Shown: positions 16,517-24,692 of the stretch, one piece after another
Layout of the letters: each line of letters starts with the position of its first letter
How positions within the stretch are numbered: position 1 is the first letter of the stretch
Assembly (NCBI GenBank): GCA_964504195.1
Contig: CAZDDI010000010.1
Coordinates: forward strand, 39,204-103,203
Reading direction: 5' to 3'
DNA from: CAZDDI01 sp964504195
GTDB lineage: Bacteria > Chloroflexota > Anaerolineae > B4-G1 > SLSP01
Length of the DNA: 64,000 nucleotides
Translations under genes and position numbers: made by a program
Notes under the pieces: generated by a model
Database searches by the model: none
What the model was told of the DNA's origin: nothing
The model's input: the letters and a program-made list of their open reading frames with translations, nothing else

Positions 16517-17383
16517 ATGAGCCGTATCTTCATCCCGGAAGAGCTCACGCTATTGCATCTAGTCGCCTTTCCTGACGCAGTAACTCTTCCCTTCCGCACT
16601 CTGCACGAAGCGCTACACATAGAGATGCTGCGCGGCGATAGCCGAGAGGCTAAAAAGGCCGCTGAAAACCTGGAACGCATCGCCAGCAGCGCAGGGGAAA
16701 CGTACATCGCGGCCCTGGCACACCTCTATCTCGCCGATGTCACGCGCCACCAACATACCACTGCGCTTAGAACGCTCACCCGCGCCGTGACCAGCCTTCA
16801 CAATGAAAGCCGTGCCATCGCCCGCTATAATGAAGCCCTGGGCTACTACCTGCAAGGTATCATTCATTGCGCCAGAGACAAAGACGCTGAGGTAAGCCAG
16901 TCTTTTGGACGTGCCACGCAATTGCTGGAACAAGCACGTCACCGAGAATCCTTTTTTGGCGCCCACCCGCGTAGCCCCGATATTGAAAAACTTATCCGCT
17001 GGATGACCGAGCTATTGATGCTAGGCATCAATACGCGCAATTTGAACATCGCGCCACTCTACGAACCAGCCGAGAATGGCACATTGCAATTCTGCGGCGC
17101 CACCGCCATTGACACCGGCGAAATCGAGCTACCTCGCTCCACCCTTCCCCCACTTGAGGAAACCTACTTTGTGATCGAGTTGCCCCCCGCGCCCGCCAGT
17201 TCCAGCTTGGAAATCGCCGCTCCCAAACGGCGCTATTTAATCAAGCCTGTCTGGGGTGAAGACCCCCAAAGCGTCCCCAAACTGGATCAGTATGGGCGTT
17301 TCCGCCCTGGCGAACGCCGTAGCTTTGAGTTCGAGACTGATGACAGAATCACGCTAGGAGACTTCGCCGGCATGATTCTGTAA
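16517..17383 (+). CDS. Helical-repeat (TPR-like) protein of unknown function in the SPFH operon
   Basis: The protein has 288 residues and no membrane segment. About residues 25-160 are helical hairpins with TPR-like spacing (AALAHLYLADVTRHQHTTALRTL; ARYNEALGYYLQGIIHCARD). The C-terminal ~110 residues look like a beta-rich domain (IELPRSTLPPLEETYFVIEL; RRYLIKPVWGED). The start ATG 16517 follows GGAGGGTCAAT. It lies 50 nt after the second SPFH gene and 13 nt before the kinase gene, so it is likely an operon member. It may be a cytosolic adaptor for the SPFH complex. I do not recognise the family. Confidence 0.6.
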   Translation: MSRIFIPEELTLLHLVAFPDAVTLPFRTLHEALHIEMLRGDSREAKKAAENLERIASSAGETYIAALAHLYLADVTRHQHTTALRTLTRAVTSLHNESRAIARYNEALGYYLQGIIHCARDKDAEVSQSFGRATQLLEQARHRESFFGAHPRSPDIEKLIRWMTELLMLGINTRNLNIAPLYEPAENGTLQFCGATAIDTGEIELPRSTLPPLEETYFVIELPPAPASSSLEIAAPKRRYLIKPVWGEDPQSVPKLDQYGRFRPGERRSFEFETDDRITLGDFAGMIL

Positions 17384-17396
17384 CGGAGGTATGCAG

Positions 17397-18332
17397 ATGA
17401 GCAAAAGCGAGCATCACGCCATCGTTATCGGCGCGGCAGGCTTTGATATCAAGGTCTGGCCGCAAACGCTGGCCGTCGAGCCGGGGCAATCCAACCCGGC
17501 GCACATCCAGTGGAGCGCCGGCGGTGTGGCCCGCAACATCGCTGAAAACCTCACGCGGCTGGATACCGAAGTGCATCTCATCACCGCTGTGGGCAACGAC
17601 CGCGCCGGTGAAGATTTGCTGGCCGAACTCGAGCAGTTGGATATTGACACGTCCGCCTCAGCAATCTGTGAAGACCAGCACACAGCGGCTTATGTAGCGC
17701 TCTACCAGGCCGACGGGCAGTTGCGCCTGGCCTTCGATGACATGGTGGTAGCCCGCGCCATCACGCCCAAGCATCTCATACGCAAGCGCAGCCTCTTCAA
17801 ACAGGCTGACATCATCTGCATTGATGCCAACCTGACCGCCCGCGCGCTGGAGACGATCTTCCGGCTGGCCCGCGAGTATCACGTCCCCGTGTGCGCCGAT
17901 CCTACGGCGGCGCTACTCGCGCCGCGCCTGCACCCCTACATCAATGAGCTCGCCGCGCTCACGCCCAACCGGCTCGAGGCCGAAGCATTGTTGGGCGAGG
18001 CGCTACTCGATGAAGAAAGCCTGATGCGCGGCGCGCGCCGCCTGGTGCAGTTGGGCGCACAGCTGGCCGTCATCAACCTGGGGGCGCAAGGCTTGTGCTA
18101 CGCCACCAGCGAGGAGAACGGACGTTTACCCGCGTTCAAAGTCGAGACGATAGACACCAGCGGCACCGGCGATGCGCTTACCGCTGCCATCGCCTACAGT
18201 CTCATGGAAGACCTCCAGCCAGCCGAAGCCGTGCGCCTGGGCCTCGCCGCCGCCGCCATGACCGTCTCTTGCAGCGGCAACGTTTGCCCCACGCTCAGCG
18301 TGGATGGCCTGTACGATTGGTTGATTGTGTAA
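17397..18332 (+). CDS. PfkB-family carbohydrate or nucleoside kinase
   Basis: The protein has 311 residues from ATG 17397, chosen because GGAGG at 17385-17389 is 7 nt away; the ATG at 17391 would leave one nucleotide. PfkB signatures are clear: the N-terminal substrate motif SAGGVARNIAENLTRLDTEV, and the C-terminal catalytic motif DTSGTGDALTAA with the anion-hole GTGD and catalytic Asp. CADPTAALLAP and LTPNRLEAEALLG are also family hallmarks. The sequence is of the ribokinase / pseudouridine kinase kind, but no psuG neighbour is present and the substrate is not determinable. Its place after the SPFH-TPR genes may be chance co-transcription. Confidence 0.85.
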   Translation: MSKSEHHAIVIGAAGFDIKVWPQTLAVEPGQSNPAHIQWSAGGVARNIAENLTRLDTEVHLITAVGNDRAGEDLLAELEQLDIDTSASAICEDQHTAAYVALYQADGQLRLAFDDMVVARAITPKHLIRKRSLFKQADIICIDANLTARALETIFRLAREYHVPVCADPTAALLAPRLHPYINELAALTPNRLEAEALLGEALLDEESLMRGARRLVQLGAQLAVINLGAQGLCYATSEENGRLPAFKVETIDTSGTGDALTAAIAYSLMEDLQPAEAVRLGLAAAAMTVSCSGNVCPTLSVDGLYDWLIV

Positions 18333-18350
18333 AAGCAACCAATCATACAG
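18309..18350 (+). other. Long stem-loop spanning the kinase stop codon
   Basis: CTGTACGATTGGTTG and CAACCAATCATACAG pair over 14 of 15 positions around a 12-nt loop that contains the TAA stop. No T tract follows. A smaller hairpin (AGCCTC/GAGGCT) comes next at about 18357-18376. It could reduce readthrough into the helicase gene or stabilise the mRNA 3' end. Confidence 0.5.
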
Positions 18351-18410
18351 GCTACAAGCCTCAGCCAATGGAGGCTGTACGCATCCATACCTTGTTGCCC
18401 CATAACTTTT

Positions 18411-21400
18411 ATGTTCCAACACCTGACCTTCCGCCATCCCTTCCGCAAATACCAGCGCCTCATCCTCGCCCAGGTTGAATCGGGCCAGGGCGATCAGCGC
18501 TACCACCTCGTCGCGCCGCCCGGCGCCGGCAAAACCATCGTGGGGCTGGAGCTCATCCGCTACTTCAACGCGCCCGCGGTGATTTTCGCGCCCACCACCA
18601 CGATTCAGGAGCAGTGGCGCGACAAGCTCGCGTTGTTTCTCCCCGCCGACGCGCCTCTGGAAGACCTGCACACGCTCGTCAGCCTCGATCCGGCCCGCAC
18701 GGCCCCCATCAACATCTTCACCTACCAGCTCATCTCCACGCCCGGCGAATCGCAAACGCACGTTGAAGCGATGGCGCGGCAGCGGTGGATCGAAGACCTG
18801 CTCCACGAGGGCAAGGCGCGCGAGCCTGCCGACGCCGAGGCGCGGCTGCTCACGCTGGCGCAGAACAACCCGGCAGAATACCGGCGCGAGCTCGCCCGCC
18901 GCTACCAGCGCATCAAGCGCGAGCTGCTCCGCAGCGGCGAGGCCGAAATCCTGCCGTTCCTCCATCCCAACGCCCGCCAGCTCATTGAGACGCTGGTGGA
19001 GTACGGCGTGCGCACCATCGTGCTGGATGAGTGCCATCACCTGCTCGATTATTGGGCCATCGTGCTGCGCTACTTCATCGCCCGCATCGCCGACCCGCGC
19101 ATCATCGGCCTCACCGCCACGCTCCCCAGCCCCGAAGACGACATCGCTTATGAGAACTACACGGAGCTGCTGGGGGAGGTGGATTTTGAGATTCCCACGC
19201 CCGCAGTGGTCAAAGAGGGCGATCTGGCCCCCTACCGCGATTTGGTGTATTTTGTCGAACCCAGCCCGCGCGAGATGGCGTACCTCAAGAACATCCAGCA
19301 GGCATTCGAGGCCGCCATCAGCGGGCTAACGCGCAGCGCTGCCTTTCGCGGCTGGGTGATCCAGGCCGTGTTGCAGCCCACCACCGCCACCGGGACGCCG
19401 CTCACTTGGGAGCAGTTCGTGCGCCAGCACCCGCTTTTCTCGCTGGCCGGGCTGCGCTTCCTGCTGCACATTGCCTATCCCCTGCCGCCGGACTTGCCCC
19501 TGCCCGTCGAGGCCGAGCAGCGCATCACGCTCGACGATTGGGCCATCCTGCTGGAGCGCTACGGACTGGACGTGCTCGCGCTCAGCCCGGAGCCGCAGGA
19601 TCACGTTTTGCTCAAGCGGCTGCGGCAAATCCTGTTCCCGTTCGGCTTCACCCTCACCGAGCGCGGCCTGCGCCAGAGCCGCTCCCCCGGTGACCTCATC
19701 CTCACCTTCTCCGAATCCAAAGACGAAGCGGTGGCGCACATCCTCAGCCTGGAGGCCGAGGCGCTCGGCCAGCAGTTGCGGGCCGTCGTTGTGAGCGATT
19801 TTGAGCAGATGAGCAGCAGCGTCCGCCGCGCCGGGGACGTGCTGGATCGGGATGCGGGCAGTGCGGTGCGCGTCTTCTACCACCTGGTACGCCACCCACA
19901 GACGGGCAGGCTCGAGCCGCTGCTGGTGACGGGGCGCACGTTTTTAATGGATGCCGACATCGGGGCCGAAGTCATTGCGCGGTGCAACGCCGCATTAGAA
20001 GCGGAGGGGGCGCGGGCGACGTGCCGCGCAGTCCCCACCGCCATGCAGGGCGTGCTGGAAGTGGTGGGCGAAGGCCCTGATTGGGGATCGCGCACCTATG
20101 TGCGCCTGGCGACCCGGCTCTTCGAGGACGGCCTCACGCGCTGCCTGGTGGGCACGCGCGGCATCTTCGGCGAGGGGTGGGACTCGCTGAGCCTCAACAC
20201 GCTCATTGACCTGACCAGCGTGACCACGAGCACCTCGGTGCAACAGTTGCGCGGGCGCAGCATCCGGCTCGATCCGCGCTGCCCGCGCAAGGTGGCGCAC
20301 AACTGGGACGTGATTTGCGTCGCCAAGCACTTCGAGCGCGGCGATCTCGATCTGCGGCGGTTGGATACACGCCACGGGCGCTATTGGGGCATCGTGCCGC
20401 TTTCCCGCCGCGAGGCGCTGGTGCGCGACGCGCAGAGCGTCATCGCTGGCGACCTGCTGGCGGGCGAACTGCGCGGGCAGATCGTCAAAGGCCTCAATCA
20501 CCTCAGCCCGGAGTTGGCTTACCAGCTGGCGACGCGCGGCTTTAAGCACGCAGACTACCCCGGCATCACCCGCCAGATGCTCGGCCAGATCAAGCAGCGC
20601 GATAAGATGTACGACTTGTGGGACATCGGCGGGGAGTACAGCAACTTCGCCTACAAAGCCACCCGGCTCGACGCCACCGATCTCAAAATCCGCACGGTGT
20701 TTACCGTGCAGCACACGCTCAAGCGGATGCTGCGCGCGTTCCTCGCCTCGCTGGTATCAGGCTTGCTGATGACACTCTGGCTCGCCGCGTATATCTTCCT
20801 GCAAGGCTTCACCTCCGGCGATGAGGAATTCCTGGGGGTGATGTGCGGCTGCTCCGGCGGCATCCTGGCGCTGGGCCTGCTGTTGACCCTGGCATTCAAC
20901 ACGCTCTCGGCCTACCGGCTGGGCAAAACCTTGCTGGTGGAGCAGCCCACCGATGGCATCCTTCTGGACATGGGGCGCGCGCTGCTCGCCACGCTCAAGG
21001 AGCTGGGACTGGTGAGCCGCCACCTCCAGCCGGACTACATCCGCGTGGTGGAGCATCCCGATAACAGCTACGATGTCCTGCTGGATTACGCCTCGCCAGA
21101 AGAGGCCGCGCTGTTCATCGAGACCTATCAGGAACTCTTCGAGCCGGTACGCGACCAGCGGTATCTCATCTACCGCGACGACACGCGGCTGCCGAGCCTG
21201 CCATTGCGCCCGCTGTGGTACTTCCTGCGGCGGTTGCTCCACGATGAGGGCCTCTACAAGCCCGCTTACCATCCCGTCCCCAAGCTGCTCGCCAGCCGCA
21301 AAGACCGCGCCGAAGCCTTCGCCCACGCCTGGCAGAAATACGTCGGCGGCGGTTATCTCATCTACACCCGTAGCGACGCAGGCCGCCGCATCCTCCTCGA

Positions 21401-21458
21401 AGCCCGCGCCCAGCAACGCCCCAAAGTTAAGGGCCTGGCGTTTGAGCTGTGGCGGTGA
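18411..21458 (+). CDS. Superfamily 2 helicase with two internal membrane helices
   Basis: The protein has 1015 residues. Helicase motifs appear in order: Walker A APPGAGKT (35-42), Ia FAPTTTIQEQW, DECH box (206-209), motif III LTATLP (234-239), motif V GTRGIFGEGWD (581-591) and motif VI QLRGRSIR (612-619). This is an intact DEAD/DEAH-like ATPase of the type II restriction/RAD25 kind. Two hydrophobic helices follow at about 777-798 (LASLVSGLLMTLWLAAYIFL) and 808-830, then a ~180-residue C-terminal domain of unknown type. The enzyme therefore seems tethered to the membrane. Coding GC is higher than in the surface genes upstream. ATG 18411 lacks a clear Shine-Dalgarno. Function unknown; candidates are DNA or RNA remodelling at the membrane or defence. 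Confidence 0.82.
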   Translation: MFQHLTFRHPFRKYQRLILAQVESGQGDQRYHLVAPPGAGKTIVGLELIRYFNAPAVIFAPTTTIQEQWRDKLALFLPADAPLEDLHTLVSLDPARTAPINIFTYQLISTPGESQTHVEAMARQRWIEDLLHEGKAREPADAEARLLTLAQNNPAEYRRELARRYQRIKRELLRSGEAEILPFLHPNARQLIETLVEYGVRTIVLDECHHLLDYWAIVLRYFIARIADPRIIGLTATLPSPEDDIAYENYTELLGEVDFEIPTPAVVKEGDLAPYRDLVYFVEPSPREMAYLKNIQQAFEAAISGLTRSAAFRGWVIQAVLQPTTATGTPLTWEQFVRQHPLFSLAGLRFLLHIAYPLPPDLPLPVEAEQRITLDDWAILLERYGLDVLALSPEPQDHVLLKRLRQILFPFGFTLTERGLRQSRSPGDLILTFSESKDEAVAHILSLEAEALGQQLRAVVVSDFEQMSSSVRRAGDVLDRDAGSAVRVFYHLVRHPQTGRLEPLLVTGRTFLMDADIGAEVIARCNAALEAEGARATCRAVPTAMQGVLEVVGEGPDWGSRTYVRLATRLFEDGLTRCLVGTRGIFGEGWDSLSLNTLIDLTSVTTSTSVQQLRGRSIRLDPRCPRKVAHNWDVICVAKHFERGDLDLRRLDTRHGRYWGIVPLSRREALVRDAQSVIAGDLLAGELRGQIVKGLNHLSPELAYQLATRGFKHADYPGITRQMLGQIKQRDKMYDLWDIGGEYSNFAYKATRLDATDLKIRTVFTVQHTLKRMLRAFLASLVSGLLMTLWLAAYIFLQGFTSGDEEFLGVMCGCSGGILALGLLLTLAFNTLSAYRLGKTLLVEQPTDGILLDMGRALLATLKELGLVSRHLQPDYIRVVEHPDNSYDVLLDYASPEEAALFIETYQELFEPVRDQRYLIYRDDTRLPSLPLRPLWYFLRRLLHDEGLYKPAYHPVPKLLASRKDRAEAFAHAWQKYVGGGYLIYTRSDAGRRILLEARAQQRPKVKGLAFELWR

Positions 21459-21645
21459 GGTGTCGGGCATGTTTGCCCACGCGCAATGAGCCACGCACGA
21501 TGAAAATCTGACCCGCTTATAATCCGTACTGCGTAAAGCGTAATGCGTAAAGAAGAATTCTCTCCGTTGGAACATAAGAACGCTTTCAAAGTATACTTCC
21601 TGAACGCGAAATAATTTCGCGGCTACATGCCAAACTACCTGCGGT

Positions 21646-21674
21646 TTGACACACACCCTCACCTGTGTTACCAT
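21646..21674 (+). promoter_or_regulatory. Promoter of the RNase J gene
   Basis: TTGACA and TACCAT are separated by 17 nt, with the start near 21681 and a leader of about 70 nt. It lies in the 290-bp gap after the helicase gene; the rest of that gap contains only a short GCGTAAAG-type repeat near 21530-21550. Confidence 0.65.
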
Positions 21675-21748
21675 AATCGCATTCAACAGCTGTCCCTTAC
21701 AAAGGCTCAAAAACCTTCGCAAGGGTAACGTTTCACGAAAGGCTCATA

Positions 21749-23410
21749 ATGGAAAAACTAAATATCATTCCCCTGGGTGGCCTGGGCGAAGTGGGCAAGA
21801 ATATGATGGCCCTGGAATATGGTCGCAACATCCTCATCATTGATGTAGGCATCATGTTCCCCGAAAGCGATATGCCGGGTGTGGATTATGTCATCCCCGA
21901 TTACGCCTACTTGCGCGGCAAGGAAGACCGGATTCGCGGCATTGTCATCACGCACGGGCACGAAGATCACATCGGCGGGCTACCGCACTTTTTGCGCGAG
22001 TTCAACGCGCCCATTTACGCCACCAAACTCACGCGCGGCCTCATTGAAGTCAAACTGCGCCCAGCGGAGCACTTCAAGCAGGTCAAAATCAACACTTTTG
22101 CGCCGGGTGATGTGGTCAACGTTGGCCCGTTCATCGTGGAACCCTACCATGTATGCCATAGCATCCCCGACGCGGTAGGGTTGGGAATTACCTCCCCAGT
22201 AGGGTTGGTAGTCCACAGCGGCGATTTCAAGCTCGACCAGACCCCGGTAGACGGCTGGCCTACTGACATCGCCAAACTAGCCGAGTTCAACCGGCGCGGC
22301 GTGTTGGCGCTACTGTCCGACAGCACCAATTCCGACCACGCCGCTACCACGCCTTCCGAGCGCACACTTACGGTTGGGCTGGAGGCCGCATTCCGCAACG
22401 CCAAAGGGCGCATCATCGTGGCAACCTTCGCCTCGTTGATTTCGCGCATCCAGCAGGTGATGGACGTGGCACAGCAGTTCGGGCGCAAGGTAGCTGTGAC
22501 CGGCACCACCATGCTCGACAATACCAAGATGGCGCGACGGTTAGGCTACCTCAACGTACCGGACGATCTACTGCTTTCATTACAAGATATCAACAAGCTG
22601 CCGCCGCATCAGGTCGCCATCATCAGCACAGGCGCGCAAGGTGAGCCGACTTCAATCATGGGGCGGCTAGCGATGGGTAGACATCCCTCGCTACGCATTA
22701 CCCCCGGCGATACGGTGGTGCTTTCGTCGCACACCATTCCCGGCAACGAAGAGACCGTGCATCGCGTCATCAACCGGCTCTTCCAGAAGGGTGCGCATGT
22801 CTTGTACCATCCGCTTGCGCCAGTGCATGTCTCCGGTCATGCCGGGCAAGAAGAGCAGAAGATGCTAATGGGCATGTTACGCCCCAAGTTCTTCATCCCC
22901 ATCCATGGCGAACTGCGTCACCTGCACCACCATGCACAACTGGCACAACAGGTAGGGATTCCCCATGAGAACATCGCGGTCGTGGAAAACGGCTACATCT
23001 TGCGCCTGTCGCAGGAAAAATTGGAGATTGGTGAACGCATCCCCGGGGGCTATGTCTTTGTAGATGGGGCCTGGGTGGGCGATGCCGTCAGCCAAGAGGT
23101 CATCAGTGAGCGCGAATCATTGGCGAGCGCGGGCGTTTGCATGGTGACGCTACGCTACGATCCGGCGCGCTCCGCGCTGGTAGGGCGGGTGCGCATAGCC
23201 TCGCATGGCTTCGCATCGTCGGATGTGACCGCCGCGTTACTGGAAAAAGCGCAGCCGCTCATCCGCCGCGCAGTTCACGCGATGCCACATAACACACCGG
23301 CTACCGATGTAGAAACCACTGTCAAGAAAAATCTTTCCGATTTCTTCTATCAACAGGCAAAAAATCGCCCTGAAATTTTCGTGATAGCACTTCCCGAAAA
23401 CCCAATGTAA
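21749..23410 (+). CDS. rnj: Ribonuclease J
   Basis: The 553-residue length is typical. The metallo-beta-lactamase / beta-CASP core is intact: THGHEDHIGG (68-77) binds the two zinc ions, with LGGLGEVGKNMM at the N-terminus, LLSDSTNSDH, and the beta-CASP residues near SGHAGQEEQKML. The C-terminal domain ends near PENPM. RNase J is the dual 5'-3' exonuclease and endonuclease for mRNA decay and rRNA maturation in bacteria lacking RNase E. It has its own promoter. The ATG at 21749 follows GAAAGG. The downstream glycosyltransferase gene starts 6 nt after the stop, so it is likely co-transcribed without functional relation. Confidence 0.96.
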   Translation: MEKLNIIPLGGLGEVGKNMMALEYGRNILIIDVGIMFPESDMPGVDYVIPDYAYLRGKEDRIRGIVITHGHEDHIGGLPHFLREFNAPIYATKLTRGLIEVKLRPAEHFKQVKINTFAPGDVVNVGPFIVEPYHVCHSIPDAVGLGITSPVGLVVHSGDFKLDQTPVDGWPTDIAKLAEFNRRGVLALLSDSTNSDHAATTPSERTLTVGLEAAFRNAKGRIIVATFASLISRIQQVMDVAQQFGRKVAVTGTTMLDNTKMARRLGYLNVPDDLLLSLQDINKLPPHQVAIISTGAQGEPTSIMGRLAMGRHPSLRITPGDTVVLSSHTIPGNEETVHRVINRLFQKGAHVLYHPLAPVHVSGHAGQEEQKMLMGMLRPKFFIPIHGELRHLHHHAQLAQQVGIPHENIAVVENGYILRLSQEKLEIGERIPGGYVFVDGAWVGDAVSQEVISERESLASAGVCMVTLRYDPARSALVGRVRIASHGFASSDVTAALLEKAQPLIRRAVHAMPHNTPATDVETTVKKNLSDFFYQQAKNRPEIFVIALPENPM

Positions 23411-23416
23411 CCACGC

Positions 23417-24574
23417 ATGACCCATATTCTCATCGTGTATAAACAATTCCCTGGCCCTACGGTGAGTCACGCGGGGGGGGAATCCGTCTACAGGCTGATG
23501 CAGGCCCTCCACGCGCGCGGGCATACACTAACGCTGGTGGCACGCATCCACGAGACAGAACGCCCACAGTTACCAGCAGTCCAGACGCTTTGCGACCGCA
23601 TCGTGACCGTGCCGCATCACCGCTCGCTGTCCGGCCCACGTCCGCTAGAGATGGCGCGTAGCTATTGGCTACTGCGCCAGGCCACACGGCGAACGTTGCT
23701 TGAAACCCGACCCGATCTGCTCTATGTGGAATTTGCCCAAACCGGAGCCGTGCTACTGGGACTCAAAGGCGTCCCTACCGCCATCCGCGCGCATGACATC
23801 AACTGGTTCCTGATGGAGCAAGAAATCGCGCAGCACAGCGGCCTGGCACGCTGGCGTAGTCGGCTGTTGCGCACATTGTTCCTGTGGCTCGAACCCTGGC
23901 TCTACCGACAGTTCGATCTAGTCGCAGCTATCTCTGAAGGCGATCGCCGCCTGCTCGCGAAACGCTGTGCGCCTAAGCCCATCCTTCTGCTCCCCCTGGC
24001 ACCGGCTTTTCAGCCTACCCCCGACATGGCCCCGGCTGTCGCCTCCGGCCCCAACGTACTCTTCGTAGGCGCGATGTCCCGTGCCTACAACGTCCAAGCC
24101 GTGACCTGGTTCCTTGATGACGTATGGCCCACGGTACTGGCGCAAGTTCCTGCCGCGCGTTGTTACATTGTCGGCGCGCAACCGCCGCCCAGCATCCAGT
24201 CCCGGCACGATGGCGCGCGGGTGTTCGTCACCGGTTTTGTGGACGACCTCGCCCCCTGGTACCAGGCCGCTGCTGTATGTGTGGCCCCCTTGTTGGTAGC
24301 GGGCGGATTGCTGCAAAAAGTGATTGATGCGCTAGGCATGGGCGTTCCGGTTGTAGCGACCAGTGCAAGCAATCACGGCGTCGGGGCGACGCCCGACGAG
24401 CACTTGTTGATCGCTGATGACCCGGCGACGTTTGCCGCAGCCGTAACGCGCCTGCTCAAAGACACGACGGCGCGGGAACAATTAGGCCGCGCCGGGCGTC
24501 TCTTTGTGGAAACACGCTATAATTTCGGCCCGGCAGTGGCGCGGTGGGAAGAAACCGTCAAGAATCTGGTATAA
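23417..24574 (+). CDS. Family 4-type glycosyltransferase (GT-B fold)
   Basis: The protein has 385 residues. The N-terminal domain starts ILIVYKQFPGPTVSHAGGE with the acceptor-side Gly-rich loop, and AIRAHDINW corresponds to the domain's central region. The C-terminal nucleotide-sugar domain includes VLFVGAMSRAYNVQAVTW and VAPLLVAGGLLQKVIDALGM, the latter carrying the E/D-x7-E type region in a divergent form. It is cytosolic and probably adds a sugar to a lipid-linked or surface glycan. It begins 6 nt after rnj. Its last codons overlap a TGGTATAAT extended -10 element (24567-24575) that may serve the downstream LCP gene. Confidence 0.85.
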   Translation: MTHILIVYKQFPGPTVSHAGGESVYRLMQALHARGHTLTLVARIHETERPQLPAVQTLCDRIVTVPHHRSLSGPRPLEMARSYWLLRQATRRTLLETRPDLLYVEFAQTGAVLLGLKGVPTAIRAHDINWFLMEQEIAQHSGLARWRSRLLRTLFLWLEPWLYRQFDLVAAISEGDRRLLAKRCAPKPILLLPLAPAFQPTPDMAPAVASGPNVLFVGAMSRAYNVQAVTWFLDDVWPTVLAQVPAARCYIVGAQPPPSIQSRHDGARVFVTGFVDDLAPWYQAAAVCVAPLLVAGGLLQKVIDALGMGVPVVATSASNHGVGATPDEHLLIADDPATFAAAVTRLLKDTTAREQLGRAGRLFVETRYNFGPAVARWEETVKNLV

Positions 24575-24587
24575 TGGAAGTAAAACA

Positions 24588-24665
24588 CAATGCTATTAAA
24601 TTTTGGACGTAGACTTGGCAGGTTTCAAGACCTTGAGTTTAAAAAACGTCGTTATTCATTTGATT
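24588..24665 (+). mobile_element. TIR element copy A (shortened), upstream of the first LCP gene
   Basis: It starts CAATGCTATTAAATTTTGGA, then GTAGACTTGGCAGGTTTCAA and ACCTTGAGTTTA, matching the left half of the element at 26167 over about 75 bp; the right end is decayed (CATTTG). The direct repeat AAGTAAAA flanks it (24578-24585 and 24666-24673). It lies 27 bp upstream of ATG 24693 and just downstream of a TATAAT at 24570-24575. Confidence 0.65.
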
Positions 24666-24692
24666 AAGTAAAAGCTCTGAGGATGTGTAGCT

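Noticed and set aside
18126..19040. 304-codon minus-strand frame
   Set aside because: Lies opposite the PfkB kinase and helicase genes in GC-rich DNA; composition (His/Arg/Gly-rich) is that of an antisense shadow and no domain is visible.
19995..20714. 239-codon minus-strand frame
   Set aside because: Antisense to the helicase motor domain, whose intact motifs identify the real coding strand.
20757..21722. 321-codon minus-strand frame
   Set aside because: Antisense to the helicase C-terminal part; no recognisable motif.
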